A stretch of DNA of 64,000 nt from positions 338,233,076-338,297,075 of the forward strand of contig CM068368.1 of assembly GCA_034769895.1 (NCBI GenBank), written 5' to 3'. Numbering within the stretch: position 1 is the stretch's first letter; every line of letters begins with the position of its first letter. The notes below the pieces were generated by a model that was given only the letters and a program-made list of their open reading frames with translations, ran no database searches and was not told the origin of the DNA. This document shows, one piece after another, positions 1-17,100 of the stretch. Both the position numbers and the translations under genes were made by a program. The stretch comes from Magicicada septendecula (lineage: Eukaryota > Arthropoda > Insecta > Hemiptera > Cicadidae).

Positions 1-3000
1 ACTAACAATTAATTAGTGTCTCAAAGGCTGGACTTCTTTTTATTTCATAGAAAGCTTTAGACAGCTGACATGTTCAGGAACGTCTGTTTGTCAGTAGCTG
101 AACTAAGATATTCGTTTGCTATTATTTTTCTGAAGCACGAAGACTTTAACGCACGATAGAAGGACAACGCACAAAAGATTTATTCATAATCTATTTTTTC
201 TGTTTCAACACTAACGGACTCAAGTGATAAACATACTATATCTGACTTGTACTTTAATCACTAAGAACGATTAGGTAATTCTTGTTTTATCAATTAATTT
301 TTTTTATTGACAGTTCCTACTGTGATTTGAAAATACCAAAATAGAATCGATATGTTAGAGAAAAAGTAGAGAATATTTTAGAGAAATTCTATATTGTATC
401 TAATGAACAAGGTATGGTTTTTTAAATTCTAAACCTGATTCTTCTCTCGTGCCAGTTGGTGAAAAAAAGGCGTATAATTAATTTAAGCTGGTGACTATGC
501 CTAATTAATTAACCTTGTAATTAGACACTACAGTAATCGGAAGAATTAGTATAGTAATCAGTAATTATTAACGATGATCATGTTATTTCCCAACAAGTAA
601 AAATTTATGATGTGTACTGAAAAGAAAAAGCAGAGATAGTAAACATATAACCTTGACATTGGCAGTAGGAGAAACGAGTGAAAAAGTGCCTGTTATGAGC
701 ACACTCTGTACTGACGACAACTTATACAATTCACGCTTGTATGGCGGCGATCGATATGGTTAAAAAAAAACGCAGTTCAGACATTATCGTCCATCCTGTA
801 AAACTACTCTCGAAGTCTCGAGCTGGGTCGAACGAGGACAGAACAACCCCTTCATCTTCGTGAGATCAGCTGTTAATTTGTAAAATTTCACGTTTTGTTG
901 GGAGAATTGTTAACAATTTAATATTTTGTAACAGAAAATACTTAAATCTTTTCGGTTCATTCAGAGGTGTACTAATAAAACTACAGAATAATCCGCTAAA
1001 ACAGATTCATTTTTCTTCTTCTAATATCTATCTTGGTCTTGTTACCGTGTAATAGAACATTCTTTGTATGAATTATCTATCTGTCTGTTCACTTTGCCTT
1101 AATTGTACCTGTTCGTATTACGGTTGAAAATTGATGGTTATTTTTTTTATTTGTCTATAAACCGCTTTTTTTCAATAACGAAATTCCGAAGAAATTCTTA
1201 AATCAAGCATTCCGATTAATTAATTTTATTCTCGTTTCTCCTTTTAAAGGCAGTAAACCGTATTGAATCGTAATGCCGGCTACTTAAAGAATCTGAATCT
1301 AATTTAATGCTTTTAGGTTGTTCACGCAATATTTTAGTTATAAGGTCCCACTTCTAGCGATGCAGACATTCTAGCGTTGTAGCGTTATTTGAAAAACCCC
1401 AGTCGTCACTTGGAGAACGTATCAGGATCCAAGTTTGTAGCAGTCTGTCCCCTCACGATTTCGTACATAAAATAATATGAAATCGGCCAATGCAGGTCAC
1501 TGAGTAATTAATGTTTGCGTTGTAGAAGTCTGACTTTCATTTTGTTTATCGCCTGGTCAGGTTTACTAATGCACCAACAGCAGGCTCCAGCTGCTGAAAT
1601 GTAGAACAACTGCATAAGTCTTTCTTTCTTTCTACTTTCTAAAACGTTGTTATCCATTCACCGGCATCTGGATACGTTATAAATTGGCTACAATCTGTCA
1701 CTGCGCATATGTGAAGCATACAACGTAATGTGTGACAAGGCCTACTTCAAGTCTAACAGACATTATTATTAAACCGGACTTATGACTTATATAATTAGAA
1801 GCAGCTTTTTAGTTCCATTAATCGGGATACTATCTTCAAGTCAAACGCAAAAATAACTTCATTAGACTACAAGGAAATAAATTTTAATTCTATTAAATTG
1901 ACACTCCAATTTCTAGTTTTAATTAACTTAATACGTTAATTTGTGACTATCCGAATTGTAATCTGAGATTCACTCGTCCCCCCCAAACACACCCACACAT
2001 GTATGGTATAATAAAAAGAAAATATTATAATCGAAGTTCAGCTAAATATAGCAATGCAGAAAACATAATAACCTCATTATTGAGGACAATTTTTAAAATA
2101 GAATATTTTGCAAATCGTAGGGTACAAAATTCAAATTATGGACAGAAGTTTGCATTTTAATCCAGTTTAGATAAGTTAAATAGTTCTTATTCTACAAAAT
2201 CAATAGAACAAGAGCTAGTATAGTATAGTTATAGTTTTAGTACAAAATCAATGTATTTGAACATATTGTAGAGATCTATTAATAGTGTTGGCAATAGTAA
2301 GTGATAAAGCATTAGTATTGAGGGCAGAAAATTAAGTAAACAATGTTAAATAAAAAACTGCATAAGTGTAAATAACTCTTAATATTAAATGGGAAAATTG
2401 AATATTGTACAAAGCTTCTCAAAGTTAAGGAAAATAACCACTGTTAACAATGCTGAGTTATGTGCGATGATAAGAAGGGAGCGAGGGAAATAAAGTATTA
2501 TTTCTATATTCTATAGTTCTATATATTGTTTCTGGAAAAACGATCAGTTGATAGCTGAGAGAGGGGAAATTCAGAAAAAAGAGTATGAGCTTAGAAATAG
2601 AGAAAATGGAAGATAGAAATTCCGTAACCGATAAGTTTAACGAATTCACAAACTCCAAAAATATTCGTCTGGAAAGAGAGGAGTTGGGCGACTGAGAATA
2701 TCATGACTGAGAAATTTAAGGACCTGGTTTGGCATGAATACAACTGACTTATTCCGTACAGCAGTGCAGAAAGTTAAAATAACCTGTATTATATCCAATA
2801 TCCGAAACGGATAGGAACTATCAGAAGAAGAAGAATTAAAAGTCTATAGAGTCGGAGGATTAATTCGTTTACCTGAAACACTCAGAGTAAAAAAAGAACT
2901 GAGCCAGGAGGAAGCGGAGAGTAATTGAAAGGTTACGGGTAGATTATTATTACTTTTTTGTTAAAACGAGAGTGTCCATTAGTTTTATTACAAAGTATGT

Positions 3001-3299
3001 GGTTTATTGAAAGAAAAACATTGCTGCTAAATTGTTTGGTAGATAAATTGTCTGCTTTCACTGTTTATGTAAGCGATACTTCCGTTGTTGTGAAAACACG
3101 TAATATTAATCTACGTATTTAAATAAGTAATAGGCCTAATTATTAATTATTACGATTATTATTGTCACAGTCATTGTTATTATATTACCATCCTATCATC
3201 ACGTAAATAATATATATACTGTATATTGTAGCACAACGAAGTTCTTACCTTGTTCTACAAAATAAGATAATATATGAAAGGAAGGGAAGAAATCATCTA
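1..3299. other. AT-rich non-coding DNA, nothing recognised
   Basis: I see no coding exon, repeat array or transposon signature here. Open frames are short and of low-complexity composition. A GC-richer patch lies near 700-870, but it carries no protein motif that I can recognise on either strand. Confidence 0.5.
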
Positions 3300-3481
3300 G
3301 AAGGAATAATATCGACTTAAATAAAAATCAACAGAAAAGTATTTACAATTATAAACAAAAGAACTTGACAGAACTAGAAAAGTCAATTCAAAGGAATTAT
3401 ATGTAGTCAAATCATAGCCATAAAGTGTTGAAAAATAAATAATAAGAGTATCATATCAGAATAATAATTAGTGAACCCAGT

Positions 3482-3755
3482 AAGATATGAAGTAGTGAAG
3501 AGTAATAGCCCAGGACAAATAAAATAGAAATGACAATTATGAGATATGAAGTAGTGAAGAGTAATAGCCCAGGACAAATAAAATAGAAATGACAATTATA
3601 AGATATGAAGTAGTGAAGAGTAATAGCCCAGGACAAATAAAATAGAAATGACAATTATAAGATATGAAGTGGTGAAGAGTAACAGTCCAGGACAAATAAA
3701 ATGGAAATGACAATTTTAAAATAGGAAACAGTGAAGAATAATAGCCCAGGACTAA
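3482..3755 (+). repeat. 59-bp tandem repeat, about 4.6 copies
   Basis: Units starting with agatatgaag lie at 3483, 3542, 3601 and 3660, a strict 59-bp period. A fifth, degenerate unit begins near 3720. The first three copies are almost identical, and later ones accumulate substitutions. The array sits inside the A-rich block and has no coding constraint that I can see. Confidence 0.9.
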
Positions 3756-5432
3756 TGAATTGAAGGGAAATAATAATCCAGATACCCAAAAAATCTATTA
3801 TAAAGAAAAAAACCTCTAGAGCAGCAAATAAATGGTTCAAGGGAAATTAAATTCTATTAACTATATCAATTTAAATGAAATGACTAGCCCAAACAAGAGA
3901 ATCCAATGCATATAATTAAAAATAATGTAAAAAATTAATTATACTTAGAATAAATGTGATTAAGGGGCACACCCCAAACTAATTTGTCAAAAAGGACAAC
4001 AAAAGGACTATTATTAATATAAAGTTTTAATGTATTTATTTATATAATTATTTACCATTTTATGTTATTATTGTTTGTGATTACCATACAAAGTATGTTA
4101 ATACTAGTAAATGCTAGGTGTTAGAATGTAAGAATTTATTATATTTTAATCATGTTAATTAATATTATATTTTGTAAAAGTAAGGAAAGGCAAATTAATA
4201 ATTCAAACAAACCAGAAATAGTGGATCAAAAAATATGAACATAATAAGATGAATTAATAATAACTTTGCTAGGAAAATTGGAAATTGATGACCAAAACAA
4301 ATTCAAATTTGACCACACAAATCTAATCAAAGAATAAAAGTTAATAGAACCTAAACTAATTTGATGTAAATTACCCTATTCAATATACAAATACATTATC
4401 ATAATAATAACCACGACCTATAATAGTAATGAGAGGAATCAACAGGTAAAATTGACTTAAATTAGGTGTTTGTACCAGGTAAGGCCATAATCAGTAAAGT
4501 GTACTAGTAAAATGCAAATAATTCGTTAAATGTTTAAAATAATAGCCAAATGTAAATTAGGCAAATTACAGACATTTAGTTAGGAATCGAGTGAAAAGTA
4601 AATTGTAACATAAGACATATTTTAAACCAAGTAATAGGTAATTCTGTAAGACAAGATAAGGCCTACAGATAAATTTCAAAGAATGTAATTCAGAAGCACA
4701 GTTCAAACCAAAATAGGGAAAATTGAGTATTAAAGTTGTATAAAATAAAATCAGGAATATTGTTATATAATTAAAAATTACATAAAGGTACTAAACAAAT
4801 AATTTATAGCCATTTAAACATAAAAATGTCAATATTTTTTATATATAAGATTGAACTCAAAGACAACAGCTGATGGCTGAACAATGAGGAATGATATCGA
4901 AATATTATAAATCTTATATATGAAGGAACAAAAATCAGTTAGTTGACTGTTAAAAACCAAACGAGATAGACGTGTCAAAAGACTTCTCAAAGAAATATTA
5001 ACGAAAATTTTATTAACATTAACCGAGATATATGACGAAGCTATATGAAGATAAATAGAAGTTGAATTAAAGTGAAAATACTACAATATCAGTCACTGAA
5101 CCATTAAACTAGATTAAATAATATTAAATTAAAACGTCACTACATCTAGACATGACAGCAGAACAAAATTGAACTCCAATAAATGTACACCGAGTGAAGG
5201 GAACCTTTTGGGACATAACACTACTATTTACCGAACCAAAACCTAGTGGGTAAACAACACTACACTCTACAACTCGTGGATCGTCCAAGAACAACATCAC
5301 TGGAGAGGAAATAACCAGCGGAGACATTTATTTGAAGAAAGAACTCGTAGCTGAAATTACATCGCAGTTCAACTCACTAAGGCAGCCATTTTTGATTCCA
5401 GTCGAAGAGGATGCCGGCGGTAACGTGACGAG

Positions 5433-5478
5433 TGACGTCAGGAGTCAACAGTATCGTAATATCAACTCTTTATATACA
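5433..5478 (+). promoter_or_regulatory. CRE-like palindrome plus TATA box
   Basis: TGACGTCA (5433-5440) is followed 30 nt later by TATATACA (5471-5478). The pair matches the order seen in the gypsy LTRs of this window, which suggests a Pol II promoter of an LTR element. Activity is inferred. Confidence 0.35.
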
Positions 5479-6081
5479 TTACATTTTATCATTTTTGTCT
5501 GTTTCGTGAATATGTTTTTTAATACCTTGTAAGTATTGAATTCTCTTGCCTTTCCTGACTATTTCTACAGTTAAAAGAACCTTATAATATAATAATTACA
5601 TTGAAATATTCTGAATATATAAATTAATCGAACTGTAACTTTTTATCGAATCAGATTCAAGCCGTTGCGGCAAATTTAAATAATTGTTTGACAAATAAAC
5701 TCATTTATTGTTTTAATACTGTTTTATTGATCAGCTAAGCCTTAAATTAAATTACATTAATTATTTAAGAGAAAAGGTGAACTTCTTAAGTAGACGAGCT
5801 AGAAGAAGAAGAAGAACAGATTTTAATTTGGCTGCTACATGCAATCGATACGGCTTAGATAATCTATTTGAAGTGAAGAAATAAATAATTTTACATCAGA
5901 ACACACACATTCATTAAACAGTATATTTTTTATTAATTGAGTCTAAACAATTAAAAAACAACTACACCAATTAAAATTAATTAAATCAATAAAAAAATAA
6001 AATAAAATAAAATACATTTTTTTTATTATCCAATTAATTATATATTTATTTGTTTTATTACAATATATATATAATGTAGTG

Positions 6082-6084
<3 letters not shown>

Positions 6085-6122
<38 letters not shown>
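6085..6122 (+). repeat. (TG)n microsatellite
   Basis: Nineteen uninterrupted TG units are followed by a short imperfect TG stretch. The flanks are AT-rich and non-coding. Confidence 0.95.
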
Positions 6123-6126
<4 letters not shown>

Positions 6127-6378
6127 TGTGTGAGTTACTGGTTGTGATTTCTGTAACTTGTTGGTTTTTGTTGTTTTCGGTTGTTAAAATTATGCTGAAT
6201 ATTTTCATTGTTCTTCGCCTACAATTCGACCAATAATCTGCTGTGCATCTTCCTCAGGAGTGTGTGTCTTCCTATTGTTTTCCTGTATACACTCTTGGGG
6301 ATGGACAGGAGAGAAGACATCGAATCATAAAGGAAGAAATTTGAAGAAGAATCGGGCAATCAGAATTCGGAAAGCCGA

Positions 6379-10090
<3,712 letters not shown>

Positions 10091-10114
10091 TATGTGTGTG
10101 TGTGTGTGTGTGTA
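10091..10114 (+). repeat. short (TG)n microsatellite
   Basis: A short uninterrupted TG run of about twelve units. Confidence 0.9.
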
Positions 10115-10590
10115 GTTATTTCTGTATCTGAGACCATGCATTTTGTTGTTTTGCAATTGCCAGTACGGCAGACACAAGGTAATACTGGGCGACTTGTTCA
10201 AGGATATCTGCATTGCAAAACCATGCCAGAGGCGGCAAGCACAGTCAGTTTCTAGTTACCCAGTAAACCAGTCCCGGCAACTTTCCTTCTGGCGCGGACG
10301 GTCGGCCCCAAACCGATTTAACCTCTTGTATGCTTCCTTGAACAAAATTTTATATTCACTTTAGTGACCTTCTTCGTGAACCGATAAAGTACATTAAAAT
10401 GTTTATTCGTGTAATACGGCTACGTAAAAAAGTTTTAGTATGATAAATATGTCGACTATAGATTAGACTTAACGAATTTTCAATGAGTACTGATGTAGAT
10501 GTAATTAATTTTGTTTCAGGAGGCACATTTTAAAGTGACGCTTAAGTGGTTACGTTGGTGCAGTCAAATATAAAATCGTTTTAATTATAC

Positions 10591-10997
10591 GAATTACAAT
10601 ATCACGTACACGTGTATAACGACATTAAACGTTACCGTATTGTCACTGTTTAACAGCCCATTAAGATAGAATTATTACAATATCACGTACACGTGTATAA
10701 CGACATTAAACGTTACCGTATTGACAATGTTTAAAAGGCCATTAAGATAGAATTATTACAATATCACGTACACGTGTATAACGACATTAAACGTTACCGT
10801 ATTGACACTGTTTAAAAGGCCATTAAGATAGAATTATTACAATATCACGTACACGTGTATAACGACATTAAACGTTACCGTATTGACAATGTTTAAAAGG
10901 CCATTAAGATAGAATTATTACAATATCACGTACACGTGTATAACGACATTAAACGTTACCGTATTGACACTGTTTAACAGGCCATTAAGATAGAATT
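10591..10997 (+). repeat. 81-bp satellite, five copies
   Basis: The phrase acaatatcacg recurs at 10596, 10677, 10758, 10839 and 10920, an exact 81-bp period. Each unit contains the perfect palindrome TACACGTGTA with a CACGTG E-box core. Copies 2 and 4 carry gacaatg where copies 3 and 5 carry gacactg. That alternation suggests growth by duplication of a 162-bp dimer. Confidence 0.95.
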
Positions 10998-13115
10998 TTT
11001 TTTTTAACCTTAGTTAACATTACTTTAGCCTTCAATAATTACAATGTCGTTTTCATTAAAAAATTAAATGTTAGAATAGAAAATATTAATTCATTTTGTA
11101 CTCGTAACAATAACATTTGTTTTGATAAAAATAGCACTAACAATTTTAATGTTAGCGTGACGTAAGATTTTACCGCTACAAATTAAACTAACTACGTAGA
11201 TCAGTTTTATTAAAATTATTAATTTTGATAAGCTGGATTACATTTTTCCAGTGATACAGTCAGAAGAAACAAGTAAGTCGAAGACAGAGAATTTATAAAA
11301 ATAAATAAACAAACGGAAAAAGTCGCTGTTCAGGTGCTTCTGACCAAACAATGATTGAGAAAGTGAAAGTGAAAGAGAGAGTGACGGATGGAAATCCAAT
11401 AAGTCAATTATAAGTGAAGAGGAGACAACAGTTGTAATAAGGAGAGGCTGACATTCTAACGTTCTTCTGGCATTTTATCAAGAATTAAAGTAATAGCTCA
11501 TACGTTTCCGTTGCGGATTCAAATCCTACTAAGAATGTATCGTTTTTTAAAGCGTAGATACATAATGGGTCACCGAAAGCTTATGACCGTCATCGTGTGG
11601 TGAAAAACAATTAAGTCGTCTTCATGTTACACAATACGCAGTACTTGACTATCGGACAACTAAATGAATGAAGATTAATCTCCTAAGCTTTCGTAATTCA
11701 CAGGTTCGAAAACGAGAGCTTGAAATCACCCGTAAAAATAATAAATTTAGGGTGCATAAGAGAGACTAATCCAGTTCAGGATGTGTTGTCATAAGAGTTA
11801 GAAGAACTCAACATCATCCCAAAAGTTTTCGTCGTAACGAGAAGAGGAAATACGAACCACACGAATAAAAGATACGAATATGTTTTGAGTTAGATTAGTA
11901 AAAAATAGACCATGAATGGTAGACGTCGTCAATACCATGAATGAATATGTCATTAACACGTAACACACAGAATCTGTACACGTAGACATGATTCATCTAC
12001 TTCCAACTGTGTGAGGAATATTTTGCACGTTTATTTCATACTCATAAGAAAAGTTTAACCAATTAAGCGATATCATAAAGTATAAAGGGAAAGTTATACG
12101 GTGTTAAACACGCACGCACGCGCGAGCGCACACATACGCACGGGCTGGCGCGCGCGCAAAACTCGCTTTGCAACATATGGTCAACGGAAGATAACTGAAC
12201 TGTGTCAAACTGTTTAAAACTACTTAGCCTCATCCAGGGAAAACGTTTGTTTAAATAAAGAAAGTATCTGTTTAATTTTGGAATCCATGTAGTGCTGACA
12301 GTGCAATAGTAATGTAGATTGTAACATTGTTAATAAAGAAATGTTTCATTTATTGTTGTCACTAACAAGTCTAAGAGACATGTAGACTACGTAGCTTCTT
12401 TCGGATTCGACATTCTCACTATATTTGCCTAACAATTTATTTTTCAGTTTTTGCCAAAAACACAACAGCACGTACTGTGTGAAACCAAACGATATTGCCT
12501 CTTTTGGCATGAAACTATATTACATGTAACGTGTCTGAAGTCGACTTTCAAGGAAACAAAACTTGTTTTTACGATTGCATTTTACAGTGTTTAACAGAAA
12601 AGGCAAAGCAAAGAGAATCGTGTTTACGCTTGTTCACTTCCGTAGAGAAACAAGACATTCGCTTTGCTGGATTCCAAAAGTTTAATCGGTTTTTCACGTT
12701 CTTGATGATAATAATATAATATCAATAATATATAATATACAATAATGATATCAATTCATTATTTAGGTCTACATATATTTATGTTTATGTAATTTGCAAG
12801 ATTTAAGTACGTTACCAAATTTCAGTTTAATTAATTAGTAAGTACAATGTTTTAATATAATTTTAGTTCATTTTTAAATAGACAACTTTTTTCATAATTG
12901 GAATAACTACTATAATATAATATCATATTTATTTATAATTTTCGTAAATGTAATTCAGCATATGTATTCCATGATATTTTTTTATTACAATTATTTAATT
13001 TTATTTCGATTTTTAATATTTATTACTAACATTTTTATTTTTAATATTCATCAGTTATTATGCGTTTTTATTGTTATTAATTCTTTACTATTAGTTATTA
13101 TTATTAACATTACTT

Positions 13116-13117
<2 letters not shown>
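10998..13117. other. intergenic DNA, nothing recognised
   Basis: I see no coding exon. A CG/CA-alternating patch lies at about 12112-12160. A tRNA B-box-like word near 11515 is discussed among the rejected items. Confidence 0.5.

Positions 13118-13164
<47 letters not shown>
13118..13164 (+). repeat. (AAT)n microsatellite
   Basis: An uninterrupted trinucleotide run (ataata...) of about 15 units inside a very AT-rich region. Confidence 0.9.
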
Positions 13165-14041
13165 GACTAATAATAATTATTACTGTTACTATTATTATTG
13201 TTATTATTAGCTTATTATTCGTTTAAATAATATAAAAAATTGTAAATGCTTTTTCTCTGCATTAAAAGAATTTAAGATTATTAAAGTAAGATTCATGAAT
13301 TAAGATTTATATTTTGTACTTGAGTTAATCCACATTTTAAAAATGATTATTTATTGAAATAAGCTTATAGTGAACAAACATTTTTAGACGGCAGTTGTTT
13401 TTTATTACACAAATTATTACTTGGATTTGTGTGAATTATTCTTTCACACAAAAGAATATTTTGTTTTGTAGAAAGAGATGAAAAATTAAATTAAATTAAT
13501 TGATTACTTTTTGTATCTTATACATTTAAAAAAGATTATTAACACATTTAAAGATGCAGAGAATATTAAAAAAATAATTCTATACATAAATACCTAATGT
13601 AGCATTGCACTATTCAACAAATCACATTTTTTCCATTATGACTACATTCTTTTATATTTCAGTGAAAAATGCTCGTATACAAATTCGGTGATCACATGTG
13701 ATTTAATGACAAATTGTAATAAACACAGTTTATTCTATAGTACACTCTCGGATGTTAATCGGTTTACGCAATTTTTAACCATATGTTTGGACATTACACA
13801 AATGAATTTCTTTTCTATTTTCTGAGGTTGCCGCTGTATCGATTTATCTTACAGTTTATACGATTCGCACGGAATAATGCAAGTTGCCGTATTTATTAGG
13901 TATTTATGTATAAAAATAGAAATATGAATTCATTCTTTCACTGCAAGTCAAGTGTTTTCCGCGTGTGCGCGCACACACAAAATACAGTAACGTAGAATAG
14001 AGTGAAGTGGGTACAGTATTCCACATCAGCAAGGTACGTAC

Positions 14042-14087
14042 CGTATCCAGCGAGCGCTACCAACACTATCACCGTCTTGCAGATCAT
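14042..14087 (-). CDS. candidate first coding exon of a secreted, cuticle-type protein
   Basis: Reading the minus strand from the ATG at 14087-14085, the first 15 codons give MICKTVIVLVALAGY, a typical start of a secretory signal peptide. One further base precedes a good splice donor (GTACGT) whose GT is at 14041-14040, giving a phase-1 intron. A TATA box and an initiator-like CAGTC lie 60-70 nt upstream, leaving a short 5' UTR. Arthropod cuticular-protein genes commonly have this design: TATA promoter, tiny first exon, intron inside the signal peptide. The family is inferred from layout only. The expected next exon, which should lie at lower coordinates on this strand, was not found, so it may be distant or outside the window. 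Reading through the donor continues in frame but looks unlike a conserved protein. Confidence 0.45.
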
Positions 14088-14116
14088 TGTATAAATCACT
14101 TTCACAGATGGTTACC

Positions 14117-14154
14117 GACTGGTGGCGAGCGCCGCGGCTCTAATCCCTTATATA
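14117..14154 (-). promoter_or_regulatory. TATA box and initiator upstream of the 14.09-kb ATG
   Basis: On the minus strand TATATAAG occupies 14154-14147. An arthropod-initiator-like CAGTC is at 14121-14117, placing its A about 34 nt downstream of the first T of the TATA box, close to the usual spacing. The ATG follows 33 nt after that A. The segment is also clearly GC-richer than its surroundings. Confidence 0.5.
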
Positions 14155-17100
14155 CTGTAACGTGTTGACCTACTACGCGCTCTCGGCACCTTAATTAGTA
14201 CAACAATACACCGTGGTCAACGAGGGAAACTACCCTTACTGACGACTTAACTGAATCAAAATCTTCTTGAAAAACTGTAAATAAATAAATAAATAATTCT
14301 TTTAAATTGTATTTCAAGAACATGAATTTTGATCTGTTCCGGCTTCAAATGTTAACGTTAGGAGTGGCATTAATAGATATTTATTTTTAAGCAAAATAAG
14401 TTCTTTGTTTTAACATTTAAGGGAAGGGTAGATGTTTTCCATTGTAAAGTTAGAACTATTTGCATAACTTATTATATAAGTCATTTATGATGTAATAATA
14501 AACCGTCAAAGTGAATTCCCAATGTCGAAATAAGATAGGCCTACGTAATTTGAAATTATGATTTTAGTACTTGCTTAGCGTATGAATGAATATATCGATT
14601 TGTACGTACGTCTTGTAGTGTTATTACGTTAAAAGGACCTTGTAGTCAAAAATTAGAAAAAAAACATTTTAATTTTTAATTTTTAAATGATTCTCCATAA
14701 TTTTCTGAACATTTTAATGTATAAAATACTTGCATGTTTCTTAGCTTTTTATACCTAAAAATGTAAATACAAGTAACAGACCCGCGAATTTAATTACATT
14801 TTACTAAGTCTTTTTTTATCACAATTGTTCTTGTCACAACTATTTAAGTTAAAAAATTTACCTATTACTTATTAAAACACTTCTTATAGGCCCAAAATAA
14901 TTATAGATTTCAGTACCAGTCATATATTTTTTTTTGCAATTGGCAACACATTGATGGACAATATATTGCATTGTAAGTAACCATGGATTTGTTTTTGCTC
15001 TCCTGAACAATTTACATTTTTAAACTTTAGGTACATATAGTTATAAGAGTTTTACGCCTAGAAGATTTAATTTTTTCTGGTTGTAACCTAGTACAATGCC
15101 TATAATGTTAACTACTTTTAATGTAAAAAAATGTATTTGCTCATTAATAAAAAAATATTATTTAATAAAATTTTATAGTTTTTAATAGTTTTTTAAATAA
15201 AATTATTTAAGATGGACAATGTACATTAAAGGGGATAAAATGTAGTTAACATTACAGAAAAAGGTCTAAAATATTTGTGCAAAAAATTTTATTATTCATC
15301 TTACATACATTTTTATAATTATTATGGTACCTAAAAAAGTCAGTTTTAACATGGGCGGTATAGGGACTACAAGGTCCCCTTAAACGCAATTTTGTTTTGT
15401 ATAACTTTAGCCAAATTATTTTAGTATTACTCGAATCCATGATAACTGAAAATAGGAACAAAGTAATGAAACAAACAATTGGGTAGGGGGTGGCGAATAA
15501 ACGATCTCGTAAGAAAAGAAAATCCAGTGGAAGTTATCCTCATATTGTATCGAAAGATATAGCATATTCTTTAAGAAATTGTTCTTTTTATCTCTGATTT
15601 CAGTTTATAAAATCATAAAGTGTTATAGCTGCATATGATTTTTCCCATGGTGACAGAACTTCTCCTGACTGATGCTTGAGGACTTCATTGTACCTGATTT
15701 GAGAAAGAGCACATTCTAATATTCTTTTTGCAGTATAACATTTGTTTGCTTAGTTTTTATTCCTGAATGTCATTGGCTACATAGTGTGTAGTTACCCATC
15801 AGAAGAAATGGAACTTATATGTTTTCTCACGAAGATATTCCAGATAATTCTTTGTAGCTAGAGACTTAGTAAAATTTCACATTTATTTCGTCAGATACTT
15901 TACAACATTGCCTACATTTATTGAACTATTTTATTTTAGCTCAAACTTACATTCAGTCTCGGTCTGTCTTTCACGGCGTTAAGTAATAACATTTAATAAT
16001 ATTAATTACAGTCGAAAAAATATGTAATTAATAGTCGAGGTAAAAAACATAACAAAACAAAAATAAGAATGAAAAAGACGAAAAGAGGATAGGGGATGTT
16101 ACTCAGAGAGCTGTTAACGGTTTACAAACAGAGTAGAGAAAGTTACGAATAATTAACGTTTAGTGAAGGAGAACGATTTAAAAAATTTAGACCCCCTAGA
16201 GATAAAACGGGAAAAAGTTGTGTCGTGGTTTGCTGATCTAGGTTTACGACATTGGGCAAGGTTAACTAGATATTATAGGTTAACTAGATTCATGAAGATT
16301 AGCGAATGTACTATAGAATCAAACAGTATTATTTATTTTAAACAGTCAAGTATTTTTAATTAACTAAGGTTTTTAATTTTGTTAAGATTTATAAGTATGT
16401 CAGTATATTTGTGTTATTGTGAAATAACAAGCGATGTTAACAATGTGGAACAATTTAACAAATTTTAAATTACACATTAAAATACACATTATTTATTAAA
16501 TAATTTAAAAAATTGACATACACATTACACATTTTAAAACTGTTTACTACGACAATAATTTTAGAGCACTATAATGTCACATTGCCGCCTATATTCACTT
16601 ATCACTTTGAGCTCTTTCTTCTTAAAGGGCTCGAATCTGGCAGCAGATTTCCTTGCATGTACATCAAGTGTACGTGTGCCTATCTACGTCCACAGGTTGT
16701 TTTAATGATAACTACGATTAACGTCAAATAAATGACTTACTAGGCAAGGTGTGGTCCTCTAAATTCACTTTTTAATGTAGTGATTATTCTACTTTAATTA
16801 AACTTGCAGGACGGACTCATGCTCAATCGTCAGAAGAAAGAGCATTTTGTATTGTTTCCAATTAAAAATGTGTAATGTAAAGATAGTATGTTACACGTTT
16901 ATTGGGTAATAAGCTAGAGATAATGCAATTATGTTCAGCAGGCTCGATCTAATTTGTGTCATAAGCGTACTGTAATTTCTGTATTTATTTGATAATCGTA
17001 TTCACAATAACAGGCACAGTATGGCGTAAATTTAGAGTCAGAAAAATTCTTCATCTTTTTTATGGTACAGTGAATCTATGTGACTGAGACCACGCTGAAG

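Larger units (their letters stand above)
3300..5750 (+). mobile_element. candidate old LTR, A-rich block
   Basis: The plus strand is strongly A-rich over more than 2 kb, with an internal 59-bp tandem array. Near its end come a perfect TGACGTCA (5433-5440), a TATATACA box (5471-5478) and an AATAAA (near 5695). The gypsy LTRs at 34.5-37.9 and 46.5-49.9 kb have the same order on their coding strand: a long A-rich U3, TGACGTCA, a TATATA box, then AATAAA. The text just before TGACGTCA is also loosely similar (GCCAT followed by a short A/T run). I cannot define TG/CA ends, a PBS or a partner copy, so this is an architectural argument only. Confidence 0.3.

Noticed and set aside
11500-11545. B-box-like word gcggattcaaatcc, possible tRNA or SINE
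   Set aside because: No convincing A box, acceptor stem or cloverleaf could be built, and no tail or second copy is visible.
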